Positions 8,201 to 16,766 are shown, numbered from the stretch's first letter. The stretch: 64,000 nucleotides of DNA from an uncultured bacterium (GCA_948964545.1 CAREDV010000001.1:248001-312000); one strand, 5' to 3'. The notes: generated by a model from the letters alone, not told the origin. Made by a program: numbers and translations.

Positions 8201-9349
8201 AGCTCTTATTAATTGTTTGTCGCTGAGTTTTTCTGCATCAACAAGTCTGTCGTCATAAATTTGAATATATGTCGGGTTGTTTGAATTGTAATTGCTATTT
8301 TTACTGATTTTTACAGAACCGTCTGGATTTTGTTTGTAGTTGTATTTAGAGTTAATAATTCTATGGGTTACGTGGTCAAGTTTTTTGCCGAAAACACCCA
8401 TATTCAACGGGCTGTCTTGAAGTCCTGAGATTTTGAACCAATTAAAGTAAGGTGATTTTTCTCCCCATTGCAGAATATGTTTGAAGTGAACGCCCTCAAG
8501 TCCCTCGTTTACGTATGCACCGTCTGATACGAGGTTAATGCCTTTTGCAAAAAGTTTTCTTTGTAGTGATGCGTAGTTGTTAATATTGCCTAAGCTTTGC
8601 GCCATCTGGAAGTTGTTTTTGTTCCAGTAAGCATGGGCAGAAAGACTGTCGTCAGTGAATAACGGGGTTGTAATAATTCTTGTGAAGTTGTCGAGCTTGC
8701 CGTCATCAATGTCTTTTTCGATACCTGCAAGAGAACCGCCGATTTTGTTTGCTGTGTTTTTGTTAGTTCTTCTTGCGCGTTCAATATCGTTATTCGGCAC
8801 AATTTTGTTGTTTTCGTCGTAAACCCAGCTTACGTTGTTAAAGTCAGGTACGATAAGTTTCATCGCACCGCCTTTTGTAGAGGTTGAAAGTCTGTCAGTT
8901 ACAAAGTTATAAATCTCATGTGCTTTATTAGATGAAGCAGCTTCGTTGATTATGTTTCCTGGGTCGAGTTTATATTCGGGAAGCCCGTTTTTTTGGCCTT
9001 TTGGTACGAGTTTGTAGTGATAAGCGAACGGCTGGTCTGGTCTTATGCCGTATTCTTTTGCAAGGTTAATTCTTGTTGCTTTGCCTTTTTCAAGCAAAAC
9101 TTCTGCTTCTTTTTTAGTGTTTTGAAGCGGTTTAATGTTGCCGTACTGGTCTTTTTTACCAGTTACAAACCAGTTGCCGTCAGGGTCTTGATCAAGTAAA
9201 AAGATTTCTAAATAACAATCTTTTTTATCTTCATCATATACATAGTTAAATTCGTATTCTCTGTTGCCTGTATCGGATTTTACGGGTTTATAGCCCTCAA
9301 ATTGTACATTATTTGCTTTCGGCTGGTTTAAATTAAGACTTACTTTCAC
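5243..9349 (-). CDS. very large GH13-like (alpha-amylase family) protein
   Basis: A 1368-aa protein, two to three times a usual alpha-amylase. Motifs match GH13 conserved regions: WRIDATKD (region II, nucleophile Asp near residue 811), AAEVTDED (region III, acid/base Glu near 859) and AGNHDK (region IV, Asp near 958). A possible region I is VSDGAYVNEG near 278, so a large insert would separate regions I and II. The C-terminal 150 residues look like a beta-sandwich. No signal peptide is seen, so it may be cytosolic. The start chosen is GTG at 9349 with AAGGAG nine bases upstream; a TTG at 9382 is also in frame but has no such site. A TATAAT on the minus strand (9414-9409) can serve as its -10 box. 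Substrate is unknown; alpha-glucan metabolism is likely. Confidence 0.75.
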   Translation of the reverse strand: MKVSLNLNQPKANNVQFEGYKPVKSDTGNREYEFNYVYDEDKKDCYLEIFLLDQDPDGNWFVTGKKDQYGNIKPLQNTKKEAEVLLEKGKATRINLAKEYGIRPDQPFAYHYKLVPKGQKNGLPEYKLDPGNIINEAASSNKAHEIYNFVTDRLSTSTKGGAMKLIVPDFNNVSWVYDENNKIVPNNDIERARRTNKNTANKIGGSLAGIEKDIDDGKLDNFTRIITTPLFTDDSLSAHAYWNKNNFQMAQSLGNINNYASLQRKLFAKGINLVSDGAYVNEGLEGVHFKHILQWGEKSPYFNWFKISGLQDSPLNMGVFGKKLDHVTHRIINSKYNYKQNPDGSVKISKNSNYNSNNPTYIQIYDDRLVDAEKLSDKQLIRAYDKLVKNNLEINNHNDTVVPYSFKINNETYKSNVEHLSAYNKSVTKDKHLKLKSGEGTRAVSQFEYFGLDGKHESGFETWDANPDIAKLSFVQSHSETQTLKNIKDPEKRAEMKKLLIQKNMEVQDYAISSAKFWTKKTNQILLLNAAQHLKNVDGQSADEIYEKIKSLSDGKVFPTNLNVNKNIVKNILRNRYHLSTSTTDSNYKNAILQGLMDVPLDSIEVGDDIVSVLASPYMTKRAAKESEIGLSRYEMFKNGNKHLTPEYKKAYTMTDDLYKNEMLQFASKVLDEVENKLPADKKFRDNRGNTTEFGKYAIPLLTAEIAKFAVIKGVSPDAKLTYNNETGEISYKYNELKDTSLIQMGIIADSPEDEAVSLVKHLKRGISNIKDTKDLTKALTQSVKDTSAESFKLAEMIVSRAEGGLDWRIDATKDIADIESVRNGKTNFEFTWNQIIKFWTKFSENVKQYHPDAYIAAEVTDEDDIFNKGGGSNARFSSSKEAVKKLINEAGFTTTANYTYLSSGINEIFGKLFDFDGENSPDKGTEKGGKVTEQLAGFLTSGPLESIIYSYIFAGNHDKCRAVDGYAMDMDMVYADLTNKGNYDLRSRAYKILNATPYGTESNSDSVNGADMSRVSPLTIARCESISSGMGKAVNEIGLDQGRIDYVYGLMLKSLKNISNSRHLGKVFEAEGFGTKDYPTALNIVLDEMEYIADNEGDGRLTDAERQKLKKLSLEKILDPAMSKLLGHTKFLAALTGNPTLYAGDEYGATGYETTTKNITVQNRNIIHEEWTDPDSPDYLDFVKRFKDHMDYQYNLRKRPELQPLNDGTPFVLNKQKAKLNGKEVEVSALLRQSPDGRMTVSVFNTEGLTHKYDEYYRPAEITLDYIDLNGGSADKVMQNGGLKSGLEFKDAVTGKSYWVNDKNQITGPDQQSITINDSVMTLYLVKKEPTFTGRRVMYNPQYNFVSSPYVQKQEIVSGSKLSLANV

Positions 9350-9458
9350 TTCAAACAACTCCTTACCACAGTTATAACTCAACTGAAGAAAATATTTTGT
9401 TATAATGTATTATATTATTAACAAATTTTTACAAAAAATGATTATCGGGATATGTTTT

Positions 9459-9467
9459 TGATATAAT
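9459..9467 (+). promoter_or_regulatory. extended -10 promoter of ahcY
   Basis: TG-A-TATAAT, an extended -10 element with TATAAT at 9462-9467, about 22 bases before the ATG; AAAGGAG follows. The same TGnTATAAT pattern precedes panC, rbfA and prfA. A second one lies at 9398-9406. Confidence 0.6.
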
Positions 9468-9489
9468 CCGTTTGTAAAGGAGAATATAA

Positions 9490-10755
9490 ATGCTGATGAC
9501 AGAAATGAAATGCGATATTAAAGATATAAACCTTGCAGAACAAGGCAAAAACCAGATTGAATGGGCGTTTAAAGATATGCCTGTTTTGAGAACAATACAG
9601 GAAAGATTTATTAAAGAACAGCCTTTTAAAGGTTTGAAATTGTCTGCCTGCTCACACGTAACAAAAGAAACAGCTGCATTGTGTATTGTTATGAAATCAG
9701 GCGGAGCTGATGCAATTCTTGTTGCTTCAAACCCTCTTTCAACTCAAGACGATGTTGCTGCTGCACTTGTTAAATATTACGATATACCTGTTTTTGCTAT
9801 TGCAGGTGAAAGTGTTGAAACTTATAAGTCTCACATTCAAGAGGCAATTGCTCATAAACCAGATTTAATCATCGAGGACGGATGTGATTTAGTATCAATG
9901 CTTCATGACCATTATCCTGAAATTGCATCAAAAGTTATTGGTTCAACAGAAGAAACAACTACAGGTATTATAAGACTTCAAGCAATGGAACGTGAAGGAA
10001 AATTGATGTTCCCAGCAGTCGGAGTTAATACAAGTTTGACAAAACACCTTTACGACAACAGATATGGCACTGGTCAGAGTTCTATTGACGGTATTTTGCG
10101 TGCTGCAAATATTTTAATTGCAGGAAAAACAGTTGTAATTTCAGGTTACGGCTGGTGCGGCAAGGGTTGTGCATTAAGAGCAAAAGCATTAGGTGCAAAC
10201 GTAATTGTATGCGAAGTTGACCCTCTTAAAGCTCTTGAAGCTGTAATGGAAGGTTACAGAGTTATGCCTATTTCTAAAGCTGCATTAGAGGGTGATATTT
10301 TCTTAACAGTTACAGGTGATAAACATGTTGTTGATGTTCAGCATTTATTATCTATGAAAGACGGTGCGTTTGTTGCAAACGCAGGTCACTTTGACTGGGA
10401 AGTTAATGTAGGTGATTTAAAAGCTTACACAACAGAAATTAAACAAATCAGACCGTCACTTGAAGAATACAAATTGAATAACGGTAAATCAATTTATGTA
10501 TTAGCTGAAGGCAGACTCGTTAACCTCGGTGCAGCAGAGGGACACCCTGCAAGCGTTATGGATATGAGTTTTGCAAATCAGGCGCTTGGTATGGAATATA
10601 TCGTTAAAAATCAGGGTAGATTAGAAAATAAACTTCATACACTTCCTCATGAAGTTGATGTTAAAATTGCAGAATTGAAATTGAAATCAATGGGTGTCGA
10701 AATTGATACTTTAACAGCTGAACAAGAAAAATATTTAAACAGCTGGAAGTTTTAG
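9490..10755 (+). CDS. ahcY: adenosylhomocysteinase (S-adenosylhomocysteine hydrolase)
   Basis: Hydrolyses S-adenosylhomocysteine to adenosine and homocysteine, which removes the product inhibitor of methyltransferases; NAD-dependent and cytosolic. Family motifs include SACSHVTKETA, SNPLSTQDDVAAAL, the NAD-binding loop GYGWCGKGCALRAKALGA and the C-terminal EGRLVNLGAAEGHP. Length 421 aa matches the bacterial/archaeal form without the 40-residue insert. The start has AAAGGAG seven to eight bases upstream. The stop overlaps the convergent glycosyltransferase by four bases, and the likely terminator lies within that gene. Confidence 0.95.
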   Translation: MLMTEMKCDIKDINLAEQGKNQIEWAFKDMPVLRTIQERFIKEQPFKGLKLSACSHVTKETAALCIVMKSGGADAILVASNPLSTQDDVAAALVKYYDIPVFAIAGESVETYKSHIQEAIAHKPDLIIEDGCDLVSMLHDHYPEIASKVIGSTEETTTGIIRLQAMEREGKLMFPAVGVNTSLTKHLYDNRYGTGQSSIDGILRAANILIAGKTVVISGYGWCGKGCALRAKALGANVIVCEVDPLKALEAVMEGYRVMPISKAALEGDIFLTVTGDKHVVDVQHLLSMKDGAFVANAGHFDWEVNVGDLKAYTTEIKQIRPSLEEYKLNNGKSIYVLAEGRLVNLGAAEGHPASVMDMSFANQALGMEYIVKNQGRLENKLHTLPHEVDVKIAELKLKSMGVEIDTLTAEQEKYLNSWKF

Positions 10756-11582
10756 TAAAACATTTTGATGATTAAATTTAGGGTATTTCGGTACCCTAAA
10801 TTTTTTCTTTCCTGCCATAAAAATTTAATCGTTTCAGGGCGGATTTTCAGGTTGTTTTGAATATTTACTAATGTTGTTTTATCTGAATGGAGTTTTTTAT
10901 TCCCTGTTACAAGTGTACAGTTTCCTGCGTTATCGTTATGACGTCTGTAGCCTATTAGTGGTTTGTTAATTATTGCAGAACCGCCTATTAGGTGTGCAAA
11001 ATTAAATAAAAATTTGTCAGGACAAATTCTCCACGCATCAATGTTTTTGTAATTTAATATCAGTTCAATTGAAGCTTTTCTGAACATTGCTGATGAATTT
11101 GGCGACCAGTGCCACCCGCCGAAATGTTTTTTTACTATTGTAAAATCAGAATTTTCGCTTTCAAAAAGCTCTTGCGGGGATGAGATAGAATTCATTGTGT
11201 GGATTTCGTCGTTTTCACCGATTTCTGCAATTTGACAAGAAGTGAAAGCAACTGAAGTTTGCAGATGAACTCTTATGTGGTTTTGTGCGTAATCAGGCAA
11301 TAAAACATCGTCGCTGTCAATAAAGCTTACAAATTGACCCTGAGCAAGTTCCAATCCTTTCATCATTGATGCGAGCTGTCCGATATTTTTTTTGTTTTTT
11401 ATGAGTGTTATGTTGGAAATTTGTTCTAACAGTTCACGCGATTTATCTGTTGAACAGTCGTCAACTACAATTATTTCAATATTTTTGTAGGTTTGAGCCT
11501 TTATACTCTCAATTGTTTTAAGAATATATTTTTCGTAGTTGTATGAAGTTACGACAAATGTGACAAGCGGAAGTTTAAGCAT
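10752..11582 (-). CDS. family 2 glycosyltransferase
   Basis: A 276-aa GT-A fold glycosyltransferase. The N-terminus has the nucleotide-sugar binding pattern TFVVTSYNYEKYILKTIESI, VVDDCSTDKSRE and the DxD-type motif SFIDSDDVLLPDY. It lacks transmembrane helices and is likely to act on surface polysaccharide or lipid-linked glycans at the inner membrane face. Its start overlaps the end of the upstream DUF475 gene by eight bases, so the two form an operon. Donor and acceptor cannot be told from the sequence. The 3' end carries the ahcY terminator on the opposite strand. Confidence 0.88.
   Translation of the reverse strand: MLKLPLVTFVVTSYNYEKYILKTIESIKAQTYKNIEIIVVDDCSTDKSRELLEQISNITLIKNKKNIGQLASMMKGLELAQGQFVSFIDSDDVLLPDYAQNHIRVHLQTSVAFTSCQIAEIGENDEIHTMNSISSPQELFESENSDFTIVKKHFGGWHWSPNSSAMFRKASIELILNYKNIDAWRICPDKFLFNFAHLIGGSAIINKPLIGYRRHNDNAGNCTLVTGNKKLHSDKTTLVNIQNNLKIRPETIKFLWQERKNLGYRNTLNLIIKMFY
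10774..10806 (+). terminator. rho-independent terminator of ahcY inside the convergent gene
   Basis: A perfect 12-bp stem (10774-10785 with 10792-10803) with a 6-base TTTCGG loop, followed by a T run on the plus strand only. It lies within the last codons of the opposing glycosyltransferase. Confidence 0.8.
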
Positions 11583-12630
11583 CTTTTGCTAAGAGCCTTT
11601 CCATTTTTTTGTTGTGAATGATTGATGTAATGAAAGCCAAAATTATAAAGCCAAGTCCAATGCCGCCTGTTACAGCTTCGGGAATTTCTTTAACTGTTGA
11701 TACTAACATTAGAACGGCTAAAGCACCGATTGCCCAGTGTGCACCGTGTTCAAGATATAAAAATTTGTTTAGAGTTTTCTTTTCAACAAGCATAATTGTC
11801 AAAGAACGAACAAACATTGCTCCGATTGCCAAACCTATTGAAATGATTATAATATCTTTTGATAAAGCAAATGCGCCCAAAACTCCGTCAAGAGAGAATG
11901 ATGCGTCAATAAGTTCTAAATATAAAAAGCTGACAAACCCAGAGCAAGCTGCACCTTCTGCACATTTTGCCAATCTTTGCTGTTCGTGTCTTTCAAGATA
12001 ATGAGTAAAGCCGTCAATAGAAAGATAAGTAATTATTCCCGCAATACCTGAAATTATTACATGAATTTTTTGTCCTTCAGATACAAAATTTTGAGTTATT
12101 AAAAGCATTAATAATGAAATTACAACTTCAATACCTTTAATATGGTCTAAATGCGAGAGCCAGTTTTCAAGAGGTTTTATCCAATGAATTTCTTTTTGAT
12201 GGTTAAAGAAATAATTAAGAAACAGCATTATTAAAAACATTCCGCCGAAAGTTACAATTGGAGCGTGTGTTTGATGTAAGTAATATGCATATTTATCTGC
12301 ATCATGTAATGCGATGTTTGCAACTTCTGCCATACTTAATTTTGCAAAAATTGAAACAACTAAAATTGGGAATAAAAATCGCATACCAAATACTGCAATA
12401 ACTATCCCCCAGGTTAAAAATCTGTGACGCCAAACATCATTCATTTTTTCAAGCTTCATAGCATTAACTACAGCATTGTCAAATGACAGGCTGACTTCCA
12501 GAACAGCAAGTACAAGCACAATGAATACGCAGGAAAGTCCGCTTCCGTTGTGTGCGTGTTCACCAAGTAAATAAGCCCCTAAAAGTCCCGCTGCAGTAAC
12601 TATATATGAGCATAAAAAATAATGTAGCAT
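11575..12630 (-). CDS. DUF475 / TerC-like integral membrane protein
   Basis: A 351-aa polytopic membrane protein with about eight to nine hydrophobic helices. It carries the two acidic membrane motifs typical of the TerC/DUF475 group, SFDNAVVNA near residue 50 and ASFSLDGVLGAFA in the second half. Metal-ion handling is suggested for relatives (family knowledge, not shown here). An AGGAGA ribosome binding site precedes the ATG at 12630, and a TATAAT on the minus strand lies near 12651-12656. It is transcribed divergently from prfA and shares an 88-bp intergenic region with it. Confidence 0.8.
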   Translation of the reverse strand: MLHYFLCSYIVTAAGLLGAYLLGEHAHNGSGLSCVFIVLVLAVLEVSLSFDNAVVNAMKLEKMNDVWRHRFLTWGIVIAVFGMRFLFPILVVSIFAKLSMAEVANIALHDADKYAYYLHQTHAPIVTFGGMFLIMLFLNYFFNHQKEIHWIKPLENWLSHLDHIKGIEVVISLLMLLITQNFVSEGQKIHVIISGIAGIITYLSIDGFTHYLERHEQQRLAKCAEGAACSGFVSFLYLELIDASFSLDGVLGAFALSKDIIIISIGLAIGAMFVRSLTIMLVEKKTLNKFLYLEHGAHWAIGALAVLMLVSTVKEIPEAVTGGIGLGFIILAFITSIIHNKKMERLLAKDA

Positions 12631-12684
12631 CTTCTTCTCCTATAAATTTTATTATAGTCTAAATTGTGATAAATGCAATCATAT

Positions 12685-12712
12685 TTGAAAAATATTTTGT
12701 TCTTGTTATAAT
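12685..12712 (+). promoter_or_regulatory. prfA promoter placed for a leaderless transcript
   Basis: TTGAAA at 12685-12690, a 16-bp spacer, and extended -10 TGTTATAAT ending at 12712. Only six bases separate the -10 box from the first ATG (12719), where transcription itself would be expected to start. Confidence 0.65.
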
Positions 12713-12718
12713 CAGTGT

Positions 12719-13801
12719 ATGAAAGATATGTTAGATAAAATTCTTCAAATTGAGAAGAAATATAATGAACTAGGAATTACACTGTCTGATTCTGCAGTTA
12801 TTCAGGATTATAATAAATTTAGGGATTTATCAAAACAGAGAAAATCAATGGAAGAAACTGTTGAACTCTATTATGCCTGGAAAAAAGCTACTGATGCAAT
12901 CGAAGAAGCTAAAGAAATGATTTATGCTGAATCTGATGATGAAATGAAATCATTTTTGAAAGCTGAAATGGCTGAAAATGAAGCAAAACTTCCAGAATAC
13001 GAAGAAAGAATGAAAGTTCTTCTTCTGCCGCGCGATCCTATGGATGATAAAGATATTATGCTTGAAATTAGAGGCGGTGCTGGCGGTGATGAAGCAAACA
13101 TTTTTGCAGGTGATTTAGCACGTATGTATATGAGATTTGCTGATAAACAGGGCTGGCAGACACAGGTGTTGAGTAAAACTGAATGCGAAGCTGGCGGTGT
13201 ATCGGAAATTATTATCTCTATGAAAGGCGACAGCATATATTCAAAATTAAAATATGAATCAGGTGTCCATAGAGTGCAGCGTGTTCCAGCTACAGAATCT
13301 CAAGGCAGAGTTCATACATCAACTGCAACAGTTGCTGTTATGCCTGAAGTTGATGATGTTGAAGTTGAACTTAACATGAATGACGTTGAAATCACAACAG
13401 CACGTTCAGGCGGTGCAGGCGGACAAAACGTTAACAAAGTTGAAACTGCAGCGAGAGTTTTTCACAAACCTACAGGGATTATGATTTTCTGTACAGAAGA
13501 ACGCTCACAGCTTCAAAACAAAGAACGCGCTTTGCAGATTTTGAAAGCAAAACTTTATGATATGGAAGTTCAAAAACAAATGCAGGAAATTACAGATTTG
13601 CGTCGTTCTCAGGTTGGAACAGGCGACAGAAGCGAACGCATTAGAACATATAATTTCCCGCAAGGCCGTTTGACTGATCACAGAATTAATCATAACTTGA
13701 ATGTTAATACGGTAATTGATGGTGATTTGGATGAACTTTTAAAGCTGCTTATTGAACACGATCAAAAGCTTAAATTAGAAAAATTGGCAGAGGTGAATTA
13801 G
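12719..13801 (+). CDS. prfA: peptide chain release factor 1
   Basis: RF1 recognises UAA and UAG stop codons and triggers peptidyl-tRNA hydrolysis. The GGQ motif is present in SGGAGGQNVNKVETAAR (around residues 230-245), and the N-terminal helical domain and the codon-recognition domain are complete; 360 aa is normal. Two starts are possible. The ATG at 12719 has no ribosome binding site but sits six bases after a -10 box. The ATG at 12728 (MLDKILQ) matches the usual family N-terminus. The stop TAG overlaps the GTG of ylxR by one base. Confidence 0.95.
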   Translation: MKDMLDKILQIEKKYNELGITLSDSAVIQDYNKFRDLSKQRKSMEETVELYYAWKKATDAIEEAKEMIYAESDDEMKSFLKAEMAENEAKLPEYEERMKVLLLPRDPMDDKDIMLEIRGGAGGDEANIFAGDLARMYMRFADKQGWQTQVLSKTECEAGGVSEIIISMKGDSIYSKLKYESGVHRVQRVPATESQGRVHTSTATVAVMPEVDDVEVELNMNDVEITTARSGGAGGQNVNKVETAARVFHKPTGIMIFCTEERSQLQNKERALQILKAKLYDMEVQKQMQEITDLRRSQVGTGDRSERIRTYNFPQGRLTDHRINHNLNVNTVIDGDLDELLKLLIEHDQKLKLEKLAEVN

Positions 13802-14040
13802 TGGTAGAGCGCAAGTGTGCAGGATGCGGAGTAATTAAAGACAGAAATGAGATGATAAAAATTACAAATGTGCATGGCGAGCTTGTTGTAAACCCAGATA
13901 ATAAAAAATTTGGCAGATCAGTATATCTCTGCTATAATAATGCTTGTATAGAGAATGCTTTTAAGAAAAATAAGATAGCACGAATTCTTAAAACCTCTGT
14001 ACCGCAAGATTTGAAAGGAAAATTAATAAATGAGTTTTGA
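13801..14040 (+). CDS. ylxR: YlxR-family RNA-binding protein (DUF448)
   Basis: A 79-aa basic protein with the YlxR signature RKCAGCGVIKDRNEMIKI, then GRSVYLCYNNACIENAFKK. In most bacteria it lies between nusA and infB; here prfA replaces nusA as the upstream neighbour. The GTG start overlaps the prfA stop by one base, so translation is coupled, and the end overlaps infB by eleven bases. Members bind RNA or nucleoid and are regulatory in some species (family knowledge). Confidence 0.88.
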   Translation: MVERKCAGCGVIKDRNEMIKITNVHGELVVNPDNKKFGRSVYLCYNNACIENAFKKNKIARILKTSVPQDLKGKLINEF

Positions 14041-16546
14041 AACAATTAGAATAAATGAATTAGCAAAAGAACTTGGGCTTTCAAGCAAGGAAGTCTTAGA
14101 AAAGTTCGCACAAATATCTGTGACAGGCAAAACTCATTCAAGTACAGTTACAATGGAACAGGTTAAAAGGCTGAAAGAATTTATCGCCTCTGGCGGCGTT
14201 AAAGAAACTAAAAAGCCTAAAGCTTTTGTTGTTAAGAAAGCAAAAGCTGCAGAGTCTCAAGTTGTAGTTGAAGCACCTAAAGAAGAAAAATCTGTAGAAG
14301 TTAAAAATGAACCGCCGAAGGTTGAAATTGTTAAGGCAAAACCAAAACCACAAAGTCGTTTGGAGATTGTAAGACGTGCTCCTCAAAGACCTGCTGCTCC
14401 TGCAGGAGAAAGGAAATTCCCGCCAAGAAGTGACAGACCTCAACGCGGAGAAAGACCAGATAGACCGCCTAGAGGCGAAAGACCTCCTCGTCCGCAAAGA
14501 GAGGGAGGCAGAGATGGTGCGCCTAAAAAACCGTTTGAAAAACCATCAGGAGAAAGAAAACCAATTCAACGTACTATAATTTCTCAGGATATATACGAAA
14601 ATAAAGGCCCTGCAAGAAAACGTACTGGCCCTGATGCTAAGAAAAAAGGTAAAGATTTTAATTCTAAAAAAGAAGAACAGGAAAGAATTTCTCTAGAAAA
14701 AGCAGCAGCGCAAAAGCATAAAAAACGCTCTCATAAAGAAGAAGAAACTGCTCAGGTTACGCAAATAGTAGTGAATCGAGCTATGACAATCAGTGAGCTT
14801 TCCGAAAAAATCCAAAAAACCCCTGCAGAAATTGTTAAATTTCTTATGTTCCAAGGAATTATGGCAACAGTTAACCAGTTGATAGATATTGATGTTATCA
14901 AAAAAATCTGCGCGGAATACGAACTTGAAGTTCTTGATGAAGATTTAGAAGCATTCATGGAAGAAGAACTTGAAAAAGAAGAAAAAGTTAAAAAACTCAC
15001 AGAAGTAGATAAAAAATTACTTAAAAAACGTGCTCCTGTTGTATCAATCATGGGTCACGTTGACCATGGTAAAACAACTTTGCTAGATAGTATTCGAGCT
15101 TCAAAACATAAAATTGTTGCAACCGAAGTCGGTGGTATTACGCAGTCTATAGGTGCTTATACTGTATTTTTAGACAATACTGACAATAAAAAGATTGTAT
15201 TTGTTGATACTCCTGGTCACGAAGCCTTTACAGAAATGAGGGCGCGTGGTGCTAAGGCTACAGATATTGCAATTCTTGTTGTTGCTGCAGATGACGGTAT
15301 AATGCCACAAACCATTGAAGCTATTAATCATGCAAAAGCAGCAGAAGTTCCTATTATTGTTGCTGTTAATAAAATTGATAAACCTGGTGCTAATCCAGAT
15401 AAAATTTTACAGCAATTGACAGAACATGGTCTTGTTCCAGAAGAATGGGGCGGTGAAACAATTACTGTTAAAGTTTCAGCTTTACAGGGAATAGGTATTG
15501 ATGAATTACTAGAGTATATTTTGCTCGTTGCTGATGTTCAGGATTTGAAAGCTAATCCAAAAGCAGAAGCATCAGGGGTTGTAATTGAAGCTAACCTTGA
15601 TAAGGGTAAAGGGCCTGTTGCAACATTATTGGTTCAAAACGGGACATTGCGTACAGGGAATTGTATAGTTGTCGGTACAGCCTGCGGCCGCGTTAGAGCG
15701 TTACTTTCTGATAGCGGTGAAAGGATTCAAAAAGCTGAACCGTCTACCCCTGTTGAAATTTTAGGTTTATCAGAAGTTCCTCAGGCAGGCGATTATTTTG
15801 AAGTTGTTCAAAATGAAAAAGAAATGAAATCAATTATTCAGGAACGTAAAGAAAAAGAACGTAATAAACGTCTTGATGCTATGCTGCCTGCACACGTAAG
15901 ACGTGAAGCAGCAGCTGGTGAAGATGATGTTCCGCAATTGAACTTGATTATTAAAGCTAACACAAACGGTTCTGCTGAAGCTGTTTCACAGGCAATTGCT
16001 CAGGTTGAATCCACTGAAATTAAGACAAAAATTATTCACGTTGGTGTAGGTGATATCTCAGAAGCTGATGTAATGCTTGCTTCTGCTTCAAATGCTTTAA
16101 TTCTCGGCTTTACGGTAAAAGAAGATTCAAATGCACTTGTAGCAGCTGAACGTGAGGGCGTTTCAATCAAAAAATATGATATCATCTATCAAATTCTTGA
16201 AGATATTGAAAAAACAATGCTGTCACTTCTTGAACCTGAAATTAAAGAGGTTGAACTCGGTAAGGCTGAAATTCGTCAGGTATTTACAGTTGGTAAAACT
16301 ACAAAAATTGCTGGATGTTATGTAACAGAAGGAAAAATTGTAAGAAGTAAAGATGCTGTTCTTATCCGTGATGGAAAAGAAATCTTCCGCGGAGCAATTG
16401 ATCAGCTGAAACGTTTTAAAGATGATGTAAAAGAAGTTGCGCAAGGTTTCGAATGCGGTATTTCGTTTGCAAAATGGAATGATATTGAAGTCGGTGATAT
16501 CATTGAAGTTTCTACAAAAGAAGAGGTTGAAAGAAAATCACTCTAA
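14030..16546 (+). CDS. infB: translation initiation factor IF-2
   Basis: GTPase that places fMet-tRNA on the 30S subunit and promotes 50S joining. The N-terminal IF2N-like segment is followed by an Arg/Pro/Lys-rich linker (about residues 60-230). A second IF2N domain and the G domain follow, with GHVDHGKTT near 342-350, DTPGHEAF and NKIDKPGA, then domains II-IV. Length 838 aa is typical. The ATG at 14030 follows AAAGGAAAA and lies inside the end of ylxR. It is the main gene of the prfA-ylxR-infB cluster. Confidence 0.96.
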   Translation: MSFETIRINELAKELGLSSKEVLEKFAQISVTGKTHSSTVTMEQVKRLKEFIASGGVKETKKPKAFVVKKAKAAESQVVVEAPKEEKSVEVKNEPPKVEIVKAKPKPQSRLEIVRRAPQRPAAPAGERKFPPRSDRPQRGERPDRPPRGERPPRPQREGGRDGAPKKPFEKPSGERKPIQRTIISQDIYENKGPARKRTGPDAKKKGKDFNSKKEEQERISLEKAAAQKHKKRSHKEEETAQVTQIVVNRAMTISELSEKIQKTPAEIVKFLMFQGIMATVNQLIDIDVIKKICAEYELEVLDEDLEAFMEEELEKEEKVKKLTEVDKKLLKKRAPVVSIMGHVDHGKTTLLDSIRASKHKIVATEVGGITQSIGAYTVFLDNTDNKKIVFVDTPGHEAFTEMRARGAKATDIAILVVAADDGIMPQTIEAINHAKAAEVPIIVAVNKIDKPGANPDKILQQLTEHGLVPEEWGGETITVKVSALQGIGIDELLEYILLVADVQDLKANPKAEASGVVIEANLDKGKGPVATLLVQNGTLRTGNCIVVGTACGRVRALLSDSGERIQKAEPSTPVEILGLSEVPQAGDYFEVVQNEKEMKSIIQERKEKERNKRLDAMLPAHVRREAAAGEDDVPQLNLIIKANTNGSAEAVSQAIAQVESTEIKTKIIHVGVGDISEADVMLASASNALILGFTVKEDSNALVAAEREGVSIKKYDIIYQILEDIEKTMLSLLEPEIKEVELGKAEIRQVFTVGKTTKIAGCYVTEGKIVRSKDAVLIRDGKEIFRGAIDQLKRFKDDVKEVAQGFECGISFAKWNDIEVGDIIEVSTKEEVERKSL

Positions 16547-16743
16547 TGCTTACTGTATTAAATTCACCCCAGAAAACAACGTTTCAGGCACGTAAAATAC
16601 CATCTAAAAGAGTAACAATTATTCATAAAAATGGCAGAGATGTAATAAAAGATGAGTTTGTGGGTTTTCATGTGGTAAGACCAAATCTTTTTAGCATATT
16701 AAAAAGCATTTTGGATGATTTATTCTGCTTTTTACAAAAGTAG
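16546..16743 (+). CDS. small hypothetical protein between infB and rbfA
   Basis: A 65-aa ORF whose ATG overlaps the infB stop (TAATG), which argues for coupled translation. The N-terminus (LNSPQKTTFQARKIPSKRV) is basic and Ser/Thr-rich; the C-terminus is hydrophobic with ILDDLFCFL. I do not recognise the family. It interrupts the otherwise conserved infB-rbfA-truB order. The rbfA promoter lies just behind it. It could be a lineage-specific protein or a chance frame; the stop-start overlap is the main support. Confidence 0.5.
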   Translation: MLTVLNSPQKTTFQARKIPSKRVTIIHKNGRDVIKDEFVGFHVVRPNLFSILKSILDDLFCFLQK

Positions 16744-16766
16744 TTAATTGTTTAATATAAATTTTA

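Noticed and set aside
14138..14497. 119-codon minus-strand ORF
   Set aside because: Shadow of the Lys/Arg/Pro-rich infB linker; product is Phe/Ser-rich without a start signal.
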